64,000 nucleotides of DNA from Candidatus Borkfalkia excrementavium (GTDB taxonomy: Bacteria > Bacillota > Clostridia > Christensenellales > Borkfalkiaceae). The notes beneath the pieces were generated by a model. That model was not told the origin of the DNA. It searched no databases and saw only the letters and a program-made list of their open reading frames with translations. Within the stretch, counting starts at the first letter, position 1. Every line of letters begins with the position of its first letter. A program made the translations under genes and the position numbers. Positions 24,713-34,218 of the stretch are shown here, in pieces. Where the stretch lies: positions 20,773 through 84,772 of the forward strand of contig DXCO01000019.1 of NCBI GenBank assembly GCA_019115945.1. The letters are read 5' to 3'.

Positions 24713-26014
24713 ATGGCAGAAGACAGATGGAATCATCCTCCCGTAGTCAAGGGCGTGTTTTACGACGACTTTTCGGAAGGGATCCGCGGCGGCGTCTGGC
24801 GCGCCCTGCATGAAAAATGGGCCAGTCAGAACAACAACGGATATTCCGAAGACAACTGCTTGTATACCACAAACGCGCGAGAAGTCGAAAAGATGGGCGC
24901 AAACGGCGGGATCGTCGTCATACGCTCCAACGGAGATCTTTCTCCTCAGAAGGAAAGAAAGCGTCAGGGCGGCGGCATCGTAACGAAGCGGCTGTTCGGG
25001 CCGGGGCTTTACGAGGCGCGCATGAAAGTCGTGCCGAGAGTGGGGCAATGCAGCGCGATCTGGACGTATTTCAACGACTGGGCCCCCGCAATGGAGGACA
25101 GAAAATACAGCGAGATTGACGTGGAAATGCCGCACGGGGGCGATTACCGCAAGTTCAGCGGAACTACGTACGAAAATTACGTAAACGCGGAACAGAAGAT
25201 CAGCAGTTCGCAGGTCGTGGATTGCCCCGTTCCCCTCAACGACGGAAAATGGCACGTGTTCGCCTTTGAATGGCGCACAGACCGCGAGAACGGAGACGAA
25301 GGGATCGTATGGTATCTCGACGGGAAGCCCGTTCTCACCATCAGAGAGGCGGTCCCGCATTATACGGCGACTTTCTGGCTGGCGTCGCTCTTTCAGGATT
25401 CGCCCGCATGGCTGGGCGTGCCGCGCTTTGAAACGGCGTATATGTATGTCGATTGGGTGCGCATCACCGAATATGCGGATCCCTGTCTGCCCGGGTTTGC
25501 GGAAAAAGAGAGCCGCCTGACTTATAAAGGAACGGATTTGCAGAACGCCCCGATCCCGAAAACGGATTATATCGCGAACGGAAGTTTTTCCCGCCCCGCA
25601 CGTTCAGAGGATTTCAAGGGCAATCGGATCGATTCGTGGGAATTGGACGGCGGCGCGCAGATCTCAGAAGGCGTTTTGCGCATGCAGGGCAAGTCGCGCG
25701 TAACGCAGACGATCGAGGCGCAGTATGCAGGATTCGTATTCGAACTTTGCGTCGATGCGGAAGCGGCGGGGGAAGGCCGTCTCGAAGTGTATCTCGAATC
25801 TCTGTCCGGTAAGGCAAATACTTTGGAGCCCGTTTTCCGCGAAGAGGGAAGATCTGGCAAAAAGATTTGTTTTACTTCCGGCAAACGGATGAAAAAGCGC
25901 GCAGCGTTCCGGATCGAAGAAAAAAATACGGAACACCTCCGCGTCGTTTTGGAGACGTCGGAAGGGACCGCCGCAAATGTATACGGCGTACACATGAATT
26001 TGCAATCGGAATGA
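24713..26014 (+). CDS. GH16 beta-glucanase-like protein without signal peptide
   Basis: 433 residues. It is a paralogue of the preceding protein: the same QNNNGYSEDN-like and PRVGQCSAIWTYFN segments and a complete catalytic signature SEIDVEMPHGG (Glu134, Asp136, Glu138). It also has the C-terminal beta domain starting near DYIANGSFS. Unlike its neighbour it begins at once with the catalytic domain and has no signal peptide or lipobox. The start is well supported by CAGGAGG 7 bases upstream of the ATG. It may act on imported oligosaccharides or leave the cell by another route. The binding-protein gene follows 40 bases later. Confidence 0.85.
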   Translation: MAEDRWNHPPVVKGVFYDDFSEGIRGGVWRALHEKWASQNNNGYSEDNCLYTTNAREVEKMGANGGIVVIRSNGDLSPQKERKRQGGGIVTKRLFGPGLYEARMKVVPRVGQCSAIWTYFNDWAPAMEDRKYSEIDVEMPHGGDYRKFSGTTYENYVNAEQKISSSQVVDCPVPLNDGKWHVFAFEWRTDRENGDEGIVWYLDGKPVLTIREAVPHYTATFWLASLFQDSPAWLGVPRFETAYMYVDWVRITEYADPCLPGFAEKESRLTYKGTDLQNAPIPKTDYIANGSFSRPARSEDFKGNRIDSWELDGGAQISEGVLRMQGKSRVTQTIEAQYAGFVFELCVDAEAAGEGRLEVYLESLSGKANTLEPVFREEGRSGKKICFTSGKRMKKRAAFRIEEKNTEHLRVVLETSEGTAANVYGVHMNLQSE

Positions 26015-26054
26015 ACGGAAGTTCATCGCAAAATAATTTGAAGGAGAAAAAAGC

Positions 26055-27653
26055 ATGAAATTTATCAAAAAAATGACGGTTTTGGTACTGGCGCTATGCT
26101 TGTCTCTGTCGTTTTTCGCAGTCGGCGCGGGTTGCGAATGGACGACGGGGGATGCCGGCGAAACGGTCGTATCCGGCGGCGGCGGGATCTCGTGGGATCT
26201 CGGCGACACCAACGACTGGGTCGCCCGTACGCGCCCTACCGCGGATGATTTTTCGGATAAAACGCTCAACATCAAGTTCTTTAACGGCGGCTACGGCAGG
26301 GCCTGGCTGGACGAAATGGAAAAACAGTTCGAAGCGGATTATCCCGGCATCGACGTGCGCCTGACGGCATCGACGAACAGTTCCGACTTCCAGGATCTGC
26401 TGCGCACCGAATTGCAGGGCAACAATCCGTATGACATTTATATCTGCCACGATATTTCCTGGGAAAGCCTGGGCGGCGATGAAAAACTCCTCGTCGATCT
26501 GACGGACGAACTGTACAACGCGGTGATGTACACCGATCCCACGCCCGATGATACGATCGTGGAAGAGCAGGGGCTGACGCTGGACGAAAGCGGCAACGCG
26601 CAGATCACGTATAAAAATCTTCTGACGGACGCTTCCGTCACGAGCGCGTATTACAGAGACGGCTATTATAAAGTCGCGCAGGTACAGGGCGCCGGCGGCA
26701 TCCTGTACAATAAGACGATGTTCGACCAGTACGGCTGGGAACTTCCCGAAACGTACGACGATCTCAAAGCGCTCTGCGAACAGATCGTAGAGGACACGAA
26801 CGGGGATATCGCGCCTTTCCTGGTCGCCGGTTCGGAAGGGTATCTTTGGGACAGCCTCGTATACGACTGGTGGATCCAGCTTGCGGGACAGGAAGAATTC
26901 AACCGCCTGTTCGAAGGCAACGATAAAAACTGCTGGAATCCCGACGAGTATCCTTACCACAGACAGGCATATCAGTATTGGTACGATCTGTTTGTAGTCA
27001 ACCAGAGCGAATATATGCTCGACGGTTTCACCGGGATCGACAACGTCATGGCGAACGCCGTATTCCTGCAGGGCATGGCGGCGATGATGCCCGCGACCGC
27101 CTGGGCGGTGAACGAACTGGGCGCGGACGTCCTGGAAGAATCGGGCCTCGACGTCGGGCTGATCCCCACGCCGTATGTGGAAGGCGCGAAGACGGACGAA
27201 GACGGCAATCCTCTGCGCGTCTGCTACGACGTCGCCGGAAGAGACTCCATCGTCGTATCCACGAACGGAAACTCCGATCTTGCCATCGAATTCCTCAAAT
27301 GGATGGGCGAGTTGGACAACAAGTATATTTTCCCGAAGAATGTTTCGGGCATGGTCATGGGCTTCAAGTACGACGTGGATACGCTGCTGACGGACGAGTA
27401 CTGCAGATTTACGTGGGACAGAGACATGTTCAAACTTCTCGGAGAGACGACCTTCCGCACCACGGGTTATTCATCCAACCCCATGTTCGTTTTGAAACTG
27501 GTCTCCGCTTATCCGATCGAAAACTATTATCTCAGGTGCTTTACGACGTACGGCACCGCCAGCCAGATCACGCCTTCCTCTATATTTGCAAGCGCCTGGT
27601 CGCAGGTGAACAGCAAGTGGGATGACTGGCGCTTCGAAGCGGGCCTCGAATAA
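26055..27653 (+). CDS. Carbohydrate ABC transporter solute-binding lipoprotein
   Basis: 532 residues. The signal peptide ends in GAGC (lipidated Cys27). The mature part resembles family-1 binding proteins, with the typical start LNIKFFNGGYGRAWLDEME followed by FEADYPGIDV. It is only distantly like the binding protein at 1175. AAGGAG lies about 9 bases upstream of the ATG. Two permease genes follow, and two GH16 genes precede it, so beta-glucan oligosaccharides are a reasonable guess for the ligand. Confidence 0.85.
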   Translation: MKFIKKMTVLVLALCLSLSFFAVGAGCEWTTGDAGETVVSGGGGISWDLGDTNDWVARTRPTADDFSDKTLNIKFFNGGYGRAWLDEMEKQFEADYPGIDVRLTASTNSSDFQDLLRTELQGNNPYDIYICHDISWESLGGDEKLLVDLTDELYNAVMYTDPTPDDTIVEEQGLTLDESGNAQITYKNLLTDASVTSAYYRDGYYKVAQVQGAGGILYNKTMFDQYGWELPETYDDLKALCEQIVEDTNGDIAPFLVAGSEGYLWDSLVYDWWIQLAGQEEFNRLFEGNDKNCWNPDEYPYHRQAYQYWYDLFVVNQSEYMLDGFTGIDNVMANAVFLQGMAAMMPATAWAVNELGADVLEESGLDVGLIPTPYVEGAKTDEDGNPLRVCYDVAGRDSIVVSTNGNSDLAIEFLKWMGELDNKYIFPKNVSGMVMGFKYDVDTLLTDEYCRFTWDRDMFKLLGETTFRTTGYSSNPMFVLKLVSAYPIENYYLRCFTTYGTASQITPSSIFASAWSQVNSKWDDWRFEAGLE

Positions 27654-27700
27654 TCGTGTACGGTTGCCGCCGCCTCGTGCGGCGGCAGGGGAGAGTTTAT

Positions 27701-28645
27701 ATGGAGCAATTGAAAAAGAAAAGACGGCGCAATAAATACGGGCTGAGAAAGGAACAGATCGTATTCATCTGCGTTCTTCTCGCTTATCCCGTAATACATT
27801 TTTTGGTCACGTGGCTGTATATCAATTCGAGAACGCTCATTCTGTCCTTTACGCGCTATAACCCGAATGTGGCGGACTTTCAGATTCCGGGGAATATTTT
27901 TTACAATTTCGAAATGTGGATCGACAGATTTCTGCATGATTCGAAGTATACGATGATCCTCGTCAATTCCCTTCTGTATTTCCCCGTTTCCTGCTTTATA
28001 ACGCTTCCGCTTTCCGTCATCTGCGCATATTTCATCTTTGCCAAGGTGCCGGGAGGGACGGTTTTCCGCGTGATCTTCTTTCTTCCCTCCATTCTGCCCG
28101 GCGTCGCGATGACGATGGCTTTCCGTTTCGGGTTCGATACGTACGGTTATGTCAATGCGCTTTTGCGGCATCTGGGTATGGAAAACGTGCCCGTCTGGTT
28201 CGGCACTGACGGACTCACGCCGTTTATGATCTTCTTTTACTGTGTGTGGGCGGGTATCGGCTATAACGTCGTTCTCATGTCGGGCGCAATGAGCCGCGTC
28301 CCTTCCGAGATCATCGAATACAACCGTCTCGAAGGTGTAGGGATGGGGCGCGAGATGTTCTGCATCATGGTCCCCATGGTGTGGCCTACGATCGTGACGC
28401 TGTTTACGGTCGGCATGAATACCGTGCTTACCCTATATATGCAGCCGTATTTCCTGATGGGATCGTCTACGGACGGAAACTTCAACACGGGAACGATCGC
28501 GCTTTATATCTTCGGAAATTATTCCGACCGGCGTCAGATCCCGCAATTGTCATCTTTCGGTCTGCTCTGTTCGCTGTTCTACGTCCCCGTCATCTTCCTT
28601 GCAAGATGGATCATGAATAAATTCTTTACGGAAGTGGACTACTGA
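27701..28645 (+). CDS. Carbohydrate ABC transporter permease, MalF/UgpA-like
   Basis: 314 residues from the ATG at 27701, preceded by CAGGGGAGAG. The N-terminus is strongly basic (KKKRRRNK), then six membrane segments. The EAA loop is present near SEIIEYNRLEGVGMG followed by the MVPMVWPT segment; it is a divergent version of the usual EAAxxDGA. Its stop overlaps the next start by one base (TGATG), so the two permeases are translationally coupled. Confidence 0.9.
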   Translation: MEQLKKKRRRNKYGLRKEQIVFICVLLAYPVIHFLVTWLYINSRTLILSFTRYNPNVADFQIPGNIFYNFEMWIDRFLHDSKYTMILVNSLLYFPVSCFITLPLSVICAYFIFAKVPGGTVFRVIFFLPSILPGVAMTMAFRFGFDTYGYVNALLRHLGMENVPVWFGTDGLTPFMIFFYCVWAGIGYNVVLMSGAMSRVPSEIIEYNRLEGVGMGREMFCIMVPMVWPTIVTLFTVGMNTVLTLYMQPYFLMGSSTDGNFNTGTIALYIFGNYSDRRQIPQLSSFGLLCSLFYVPVIFLARWIMNKFFTEVDY

Positions 28646-29661
28646 TGGAAACGAATGTTATGGAAAGCAATGTTGCCGACGTCGGTACGATGACGCCCGA
28701 AGTTTCCGAGTCTGAAATCATAGAATCCAAACTTGTCGGCAAAAAACTGAAAAAACAGAAGGAAAATTCGCCCGTAAAGCGTTCCACGGGCCAGAAAGTG
28801 GCGCTTTGGATCGTCTGTGCGATTTTTATACTCTATTCCGTTTCGCTGCTCTTTCCCTTTGCCTGGCTTTTGTTCAACTCTTTCAAGACCCGGCAGGACT
28901 TTCTGACGAGCGCGGTCGCAAACGGCGGCATGAGCATACCTGCAATTTTTGATCCGCATAACTATTACGAGGCTCTGATCGGATTTAAACTGACGGTCGG
29001 TTCCGGTTCTGCGGTCAAAGAGGTAAACCTCCTGCAGATGTTTCTCAACAGCATCATTCTGACCGCCACGACGACCTTTCTGGAAGTGTTCTTCTCCGCC
29101 TGTACGGCATATGTGCTCGCAAAATACAACTTTCCCGGCAAAAAGATCATTTTCGGCATGGTCCTCGCGTCCATGGTCATACCGGTCGTGGGTACGTTGC
29201 CCGTCATGTACGATTTTATCGGCAGCATCGGGCTGATGGACACACTTCCGGGCGTATGGATCGTGTATGTAGGCGGATTTGCGTTCGGCTTCCTTCTTTT
29301 GAACGGGCATTTCAAAAGCCTGTCCTGGACGTATGCCGAGGCTGCGCAGATCGACGGCGCCACGAGTTTCGGGGTCTTTTTCAAGATCATGATCCCGCTC
29401 TCGATGCCTGCGCTCATCTCGCTCGCCATCATTACGGCGATCGATTACTGGAACAATTTCGGCACGCCGAAGATTTATTTACCTTCCATGCCCACCGTTG
29501 CGGTCGGGCTGGATTCCCTGATGATCGAGATCGAAAAGACGAGCGATTACCCGCTCATGTTCGCGTGCGTGCTCGTCGCGATCGCTCCGATCGTCGCAAT
29601 ATTCTGCTGCTTCCAGAAGGTGATCATCTCCAACATGGTCGCGGGCGGAATCAAAGGCTGA
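28645..29661 (+). CDS. Carbohydrate ABC transporter permease, MalG/UgpE-like
   Basis: 338 residues. An unusual hydrophilic N-terminus of ~48 residues, rich in Glu and Lys, precedes six membrane segments. The EAA loop reads AEAAQIDGATS followed by FKIMIPLSMPA. It pairs with the permease just upstream. As in the first transporter, no ATPase is encoded nearby. The next gene, for a very large lipoprotein, begins 38 bases later with its own ribosome site. Confidence 0.9.
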   Translation: METNVMESNVADVGTMTPEVSESEIIESKLVGKKLKKQKENSPVKRSTGQKVALWIVCAIFILYSVSLLFPFAWLLFNSFKTRQDFLTSAVANGGMSIPAIFDPHNYYEALIGFKLTVGSGSAVKEVNLLQMFLNSIILTATTTFLEVFFSACTAYVLAKYNFPGKKIIFGMVLASMVIPVVGTLPVMYDFIGSIGLMDTLPGVWIVYVGGFAFGFLLLNGHFKSLSWTYAEAAQIDGATSFGVFFKIMIPLSMPALISLAIITAIDYWNNFGTPKIYLPSMPTVAVGLDSLMIEIEKTSDYPLMFACVLVAIAPIVAIFCCFQKVIISNMVAGGIKG

Positions 29662-29699
29662 TTTACCGGAAATGAAAAAAATAAAATCAAGGAGATAAT

Positions 29700-32600
29700 A
29701 TGATGAGAAAGAAACTCAGAATTGCCCTGATCGCGGTCATGGCCATGCTGATGGTGCTCACGGTTTTTGCCGGGTGTAACGGAAATTCCGGTTCATCCTC
29801 CGGCTATAAACTGAGTCAGACGTCGGCTTCGCTCGAGATCGGCAGAACTTTGCAGTTGACTATCTCTCCCGAACCGGCGAACGTGACGTGGAGCAGTTCG
29901 GACGAAGATGTCGCGACCGTTTCGGACGGGCTTGTTACGGCAGTGGAGAAGGGTACTGCGACCATTACGGCGCAGGTCGCAAAGACGCAGGATACCGCCG
30001 CTGCAACACTGACCTGTGAAATCACGGTCAACAGCGTATCCGTTCTGCCCGAAAGCATTTCGATCACCAACGAGGATACGACGCCCGCGCCCGGATTTTT
30101 TGAAATCACGGCGCAGGTCATGCCCGAAGGAGCCGATCAGCGCTTTACGGCATCGCTCGTCGGCGAGCATACCCTCGTACAGATCGTGGACAACGAGGTA
30201 GCCATTGACGCGGAAATCGAAGACGGTTATACGTTTACCGTCAGCGTGGCGTCCGTTGCGGACCCGCAGATCACAGACACGAAAGAATTTGTCGTCGACA
30301 ACCGTCCCGAAGACGGTCTGCACATCACGACCCCGCAGAGAGTGGTCGACGCGCAGGTCAATGACGGCAAACTGCAACTCAAATACACGATGGTGCCCGA
30401 AGCGGAAGTGACCTTCTCGCTTGAAACGGAAGTGGACGGCGTATCGATCACTCCCGGCGGCGAAATTTCCGTAGATAAATATGCGAACAACGGCATCGCG
30501 TTCACCGTAGTCGCCGAGGCGACCGTGGAGGAAGAAGAGTTCCGCACGACGGTCAATATGACCGTTCTCAACGAGATCGAGCGCGAGATCTCCACGGAAG
30601 AAGAACTCCGCGCGATCTGGACGGGCGACAACGCGGAGAGCCGCGCCCGCATGCAGAACCATTACATCCTTACCGATAATATCGTGCTCACGTCCGACTG
30701 GACGTCCATCGCCAACGACGGCACGGAAGGCGGCACGGGCGCGCAGTTCAACGGCAATTTCAACGGCAACGGCTACACCATTTCCAACTTCAACATGAAC
30801 GCCGGCTGGAACAACGGTTTCTTCTATTCGATCGGTGAAGAGGGCGTGGTGGAAAATCTCGTTCTGGAAAGCGGCAACGGCGTAAACGACGGTATCCACG
30901 GCATGTTCTGCGGACCGTTCGCGGGATATTGTTTCGGCACCATTCAGAACAGTATGGCAAACGTACGCGTCACCTCCGATACCAATAGTGCGGGCGCCCA
31001 TATTTCCGTCGGCTCTTTCGTCGGCACGATCGGCGCGACCGGCCTTGTGATCAACTGCGTCTCCATCGGCCAGACGGTCATCAACCGCAACCCGACGGGC
31101 GAAAATTCCGACTATACGACGGGCTTTGCCGCAAGCATGCCCGGCACGCTCGGCCAGTGCCTGCGTTCGAGTTATGCGCTCGAAGGCACGATCGAAAACA
31201 TCGTAGGGCACAGGAGCGGTATTGATACCGCCGCCGAAGGGGAGTTGGACGTCATCCGCACGGAAGAAGAAATGAAGACGGCCGCTTCGTATCCCGAATA
31301 CGATGCCGAAACGGAAGAGGGATTCGACAGGGAGATCTGGAGAATCGTAGACGGTTCTTTCCCGTCCCTCTATAACGATAAGTTTGTAGAGCCCGCAATG
31401 ATCGAAGTCAAAGTCAACGGCGAAGAGATCATCGACGGCAAATTCACGGTCGGGCACGGCGATTACGAATTCACCGCCGAAGTTACGGATGCAGACGGTT
31501 CTGCCGTCAACGTGCCGCAATCCTTCTCGATCATCAGTTTTGCTACGGGTACGGGCGTTGCGGACGGCGCGTTCACTTATGACGGCGTTACCGTTTCGGT
31601 AAACGGTTCTCTCGCAAAGGACGGAGACACGGTGACGATCGTGCTTGCCTCCGACCTCAATACCAATATACAGACAACGGTCACCTTTACTTTTGAAGGA
31701 GCGCTCGCGGTCGTCGTTGACGAGATCCCCGATCTCGAATACACTGCAGACGGTGCGAATACCTTCGACGTATCCGATCTCGTTACCGTATTGAGCGGAT
31801 CGGGCAGCGAAACGGTCACTTATGAGATCACGCAGGAAACGGCGGGCGTTACGATCAACGAAGAGACGGGCGTGCTCACCATTACGGCGGCTTCCAACAA
31901 TATGGCGGTATTCAAAGTACAGGTCACCGTCACCGACGGAAGCGAATCGGCAAAATCTGCAGAGATCTCCGTAAACGTCATCAATACCGTTCCCAAGGAA
32001 ATTTCCACTGCGGAAGAGTTCCTCGCGATTTGGCCGATCGGCCGTTGGGATGCTCCCGACGATACCGTCAAGCCGCTCATGCATAACAATTATATCCTTA
32101 CGGACAATATCGATCTCGGCAGCAGTGCGAAAGTGATCGGTTACGCTTGGAATGATGCGAGCGATACCGGCTACGGCCTGTTCGGGACCTTCGACGGAAA
32201 CGGCTACACGATTTCGTGGTCAAATAACCTTGCCGTCAGTTGGAACTGCGGTTTGTTTGCAAAAGTAGAGGCAACGGGCGTGATCAAAAACCTGAAAATG
32301 CAGACTTACGGCGACGGCGCTATCCACGGATTGGTGGCTGGTCCGATCGGTTTGGTATATGGTACAGTAGAAAATTGCTTCTTTGATGTGAAAGTAACAA
32401 CGGAAAAGCAATCTACTGGAGCAGTTCAACCGATCGGTACGGCGGTCGCGGCTGTGTGCGGCGGCGGTAAATTGATCAATGTCATTTCAATCGGTCAGGC
32501 AATGCTTGAAATTGACGGAACGCCGGTTGTCAGCGGTGTCTACGGCAAGACGCACGACACCGACAGTGCAAATGCGGTCGTAACCGACAGTTACGCCCTG

Positions 32601-34082
32601 TCCGGAACGGTGACAAAAACGGAGATCGATACGGTCGCGGATAAAATTACGGCAGAAAACACGAAGATCGTTCTCACCGATACGGAAATGCGTACGGCCT
32701 CCAACTTTGCGGATTGGGATACGGAAATCTGGTATATTGCAGACGGCGCATATCCTACGCTGAAAAACGATAAACTGGTAATTCCCACGGGGATTGAGAT
32801 CACCAATTCCGAAACGACGGTCGGGGTCGGCGCAACCGAAATCACGGCAGACGTGACTCCTTCGGGCGACTGGTTTATTTCTTCCTTCACGACGACGGAT
32901 GAAACGAATATCACCTATGAGGGCAGGACTGTAACGGTCAAACCGCAGGCGGTAACGGGAGCGACGTTCACGGTCACGGTAGCGGCGGCGCTTGCGCCGT
33001 CCGTGACGGACCAAATGACGTTTACCGTCTCGAACGAAGGAATCTCTGTCAGTTTTGCGGACGACGCGCCCGAAACGATGGATTTTGAAACCTCTGCTAC
33101 GCTCGCGCTTGCAGATTACGTAGAAGTCAGTCAGGACAGCGGTTATACGCTTTCGTATGCATTAAAAGAAACGGTGACGGGTGTTTCCGTCGATGCGGAA
33201 ACGGGCGTCGTGACCCTGACGGAAGAGGTGAACAACACCGCCGTATTTACGGTCGTCGCTACGGTCACGCCCGATGCAGGCGGAGATCCTTCGAGCGCGG
33301 AACTGACCATAACGGTCACGAATCACGTATTCAAAGAGATCAACGGCATTGAGGATCTGCAGGCGATCTGGACGGGGAACAATGCAGTTTCCCGCCAGAA
33401 CCTGACCAACAATTATATTCTGATGACGGATATCGACCTTTCGGGCGTTACGTTTGGTACGATCGGCATCGCCGATACAGACGGTATCGGACTTTCCGGA
33501 ACGTTTGACGGCAACGGGCACAAGATATCCGGAGTGAAAATGAACGTGGGCTGGAACGGCGGTTTCTTCGCGAGGATCGAATCGACGGGCGTCGTCAAGA
33601 ACCTGCACCTTGAAAGCGGCACGGGAGCCGACGACGGCGTTCAGACGATTTACGGCGGCGCTTTGGTCGGTTTCCTGTACGGAAGGGTAGAGAACTGTTT
33701 TGTAAATGTACGCGTTTATACCAGTCATGCTTCTCAGCCGATCGGTACGCTTGCAGGAACCTTGCAGGAAGGCGGGGTTATCGTAAACAGCATCGCAATC
33801 GGGCAGGCAGTCTTTACGGGAGATCGTTCAGAGGCAGAACATGGATCTGGGTTTATCTCTTCCGGTTCTGCAAGCCAAATCACGAGCAGTTTTGTTCTCG
33901 ATACGACGGTCGACGGTTCCATAGGCTATAACAAGGTTGCCGACGAAAATATCGTAAAGACGGAAACGGAACTCAAAACGGCCACTACGTTTGAAGGTTG
34001 GGATAGCAGCATTTGGACGATTTCTGAAGGCTCTTATCCCGCACTGATCCCGAACTGCACTTCGGGGCAGGCGGATGCGTAA
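29700..34082 (+). CDS. Giant surface lipoprotein with Ig-like domain and three Ig/GLUG-like repeat units
   Basis: 1,460 residues. The signal ends FAGC (Cys26). A Big_2 Ig-like domain (~35-112, WSSSDEDVATV) comes first. Three long units follow, each an Ig/cadherin-like domain plus a block starting EI(S/N)-x-EE(L/F)-x-AIW and YILTDNI, then GNGxxIS, NxGFF and a GVVxNL segment. The blocks begin near residues 295, 765 and 1210 (nt 30583, 31990, 33331). They resemble GLUG-type adhesive repeats. There is no LPXTG or S-layer anchor, so attachment is by lipid. A start at 29703 is equally possible. Its place after an ABC transporter parallels the lipoprotein at 4711 and suggests glycan binding. Confidence 0.8.
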   Translation: MMRKKLRIALIAVMAMLMVLTVFAGCNGNSGSSSGYKLSQTSASLEIGRTLQLTISPEPANVTWSSSDEDVATVSDGLVTAVEKGTATITAQVAKTQDTAAATLTCEITVNSVSVLPESISITNEDTTPAPGFFEITAQVMPEGADQRFTASLVGEHTLVQIVDNEVAIDAEIEDGYTFTVSVASVADPQITDTKEFVVDNRPEDGLHITTPQRVVDAQVNDGKLQLKYTMVPEAEVTFSLETEVDGVSITPGGEISVDKYANNGIAFTVVAEATVEEEEFRTTVNMTVLNEIEREISTEEELRAIWTGDNAESRARMQNHYILTDNIVLTSDWTSIANDGTEGGTGAQFNGNFNGNGYTISNFNMNAGWNNGFFYSIGEEGVVENLVLESGNGVNDGIHGMFCGPFAGYCFGTIQNSMANVRVTSDTNSAGAHISVGSFVGTIGATGLVINCVSIGQTVINRNPTGENSDYTTGFAASMPGTLGQCLRSSYALEGTIENIVGHRSGIDTAAEGELDVIRTEEEMKTAASYPEYDAETEEGFDREIWRIVDGSFPSLYNDKFVEPAMIEVKVNGEEIIDGKFTVGHGDYEFTAEVTDADGSAVNVPQSFSIISFATGTGVADGAFTYDGVTVSVNGSLAKDGDTVTIVLASDLNTNIQTTVTFTFEGALAVVVDEIPDLEYTADGANTFDVSDLVTVLSGSGSETVTYEITQETAGVTINEETGVLTITAASNNMAVFKVQVTVTDGSESAKSAEISVNVINTVPKEISTAEEFLAIWPIGRWDAPDDTVKPLMHNNYILTDNIDLGSSAKVIGYAWNDASDTGYGLFGTFDGNGYTISWSNNLAVSWNCGLFAKVEATGVIKNLKMQTYGDGAIHGLVAGPIGLVYGTVENCFFDVKVTTEKQSTGAVQPIGTAVAAVCGGGKLINVISIGQAMLEIDGTPVVSGVYGKTHDTDSANAVVTDSYALSGTVTKTEIDTVADKITAENTKIVLTDTEMRTASNFADWDTEIWYIADGAYPTLKNDKLVIPTGIEITNSETTVGVGATEITADVTPSGDWFISSFTTTDETNITYEGRTVTVKPQAVTGATFTVTVAAALAPSVTDQMTFTVSNEGISVSFADDAPETMDFETSATLALADYVEVSQDSGYTLSYALKETVTGVSVDAETGVVTLTEEVNNTAVFTVVATVTPDAGGDPSSAELTITVTNHVFKEINGIEDLQAIWTGNNAVSRQNLTNNYILMTDIDLSGVTFGTIGIADTDGIGLSGTFDGNGHKISGVKMNVGWNGGFFARIESTGVVKNLHLESGTGADDGVQTIYGGALVGFLYGRVENCFVNVRVYTSHASQPIGTLAGTLQEGGVIVNSIAIGQAVFTGDRSEAEHGSGFISSGSASQITSSFVLDTTVDGSIGYNKVADENIVKTETELKTATTFEGWDSSIWTISEGSYPALIPNCTSGQADA

Positions 34083-34098
34083 TACGCAATGAAGGAAT

Positions 34099-34135
34099 AA
34101 TTCGGCTCGCCGTTTTTCGGGGAGCCGAATTTTCT
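34099..34135 (+). terminator. Terminator after the giant lipoprotein gene
   Basis: AATTCGGCTC (34099-34108) pairs with GAGCCGAATT (34122-34131) and is followed by TTTCTT, 17 bases after the stop. Confidence 0.8.
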
Positions 34136-34157
34136 TGAAGAACTTTCGGCAAATTCC

Positions 34158-34187
34158 TTGTAACGGGGCTTGCCGATGTGATAAAAT
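34158..34187 (+). promoter_or_regulatory. Promoter candidate for the GH20-nagA-mutase-GH94 operon
   Basis: TTGTAA (34158-34163), an 18-base spacer and TAAAAT (34182-34187). It lies just after the terminator and 32 bases before the GH20 start. Confidence 0.55.
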
Positions 34188-34218
34188 AATAGGGCGCAGA
34201 GGCGCCGACGGAGAAATT

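Noticed and set aside
29793..32084. 763-codon open frame on the minus strand
   Set aside because: It mirrors the giant lipoprotein gene; GC-rich third positions and few stops make such antisense frames. The protein is Arg/Asp/Val-rich with no motif and no ribosome site.
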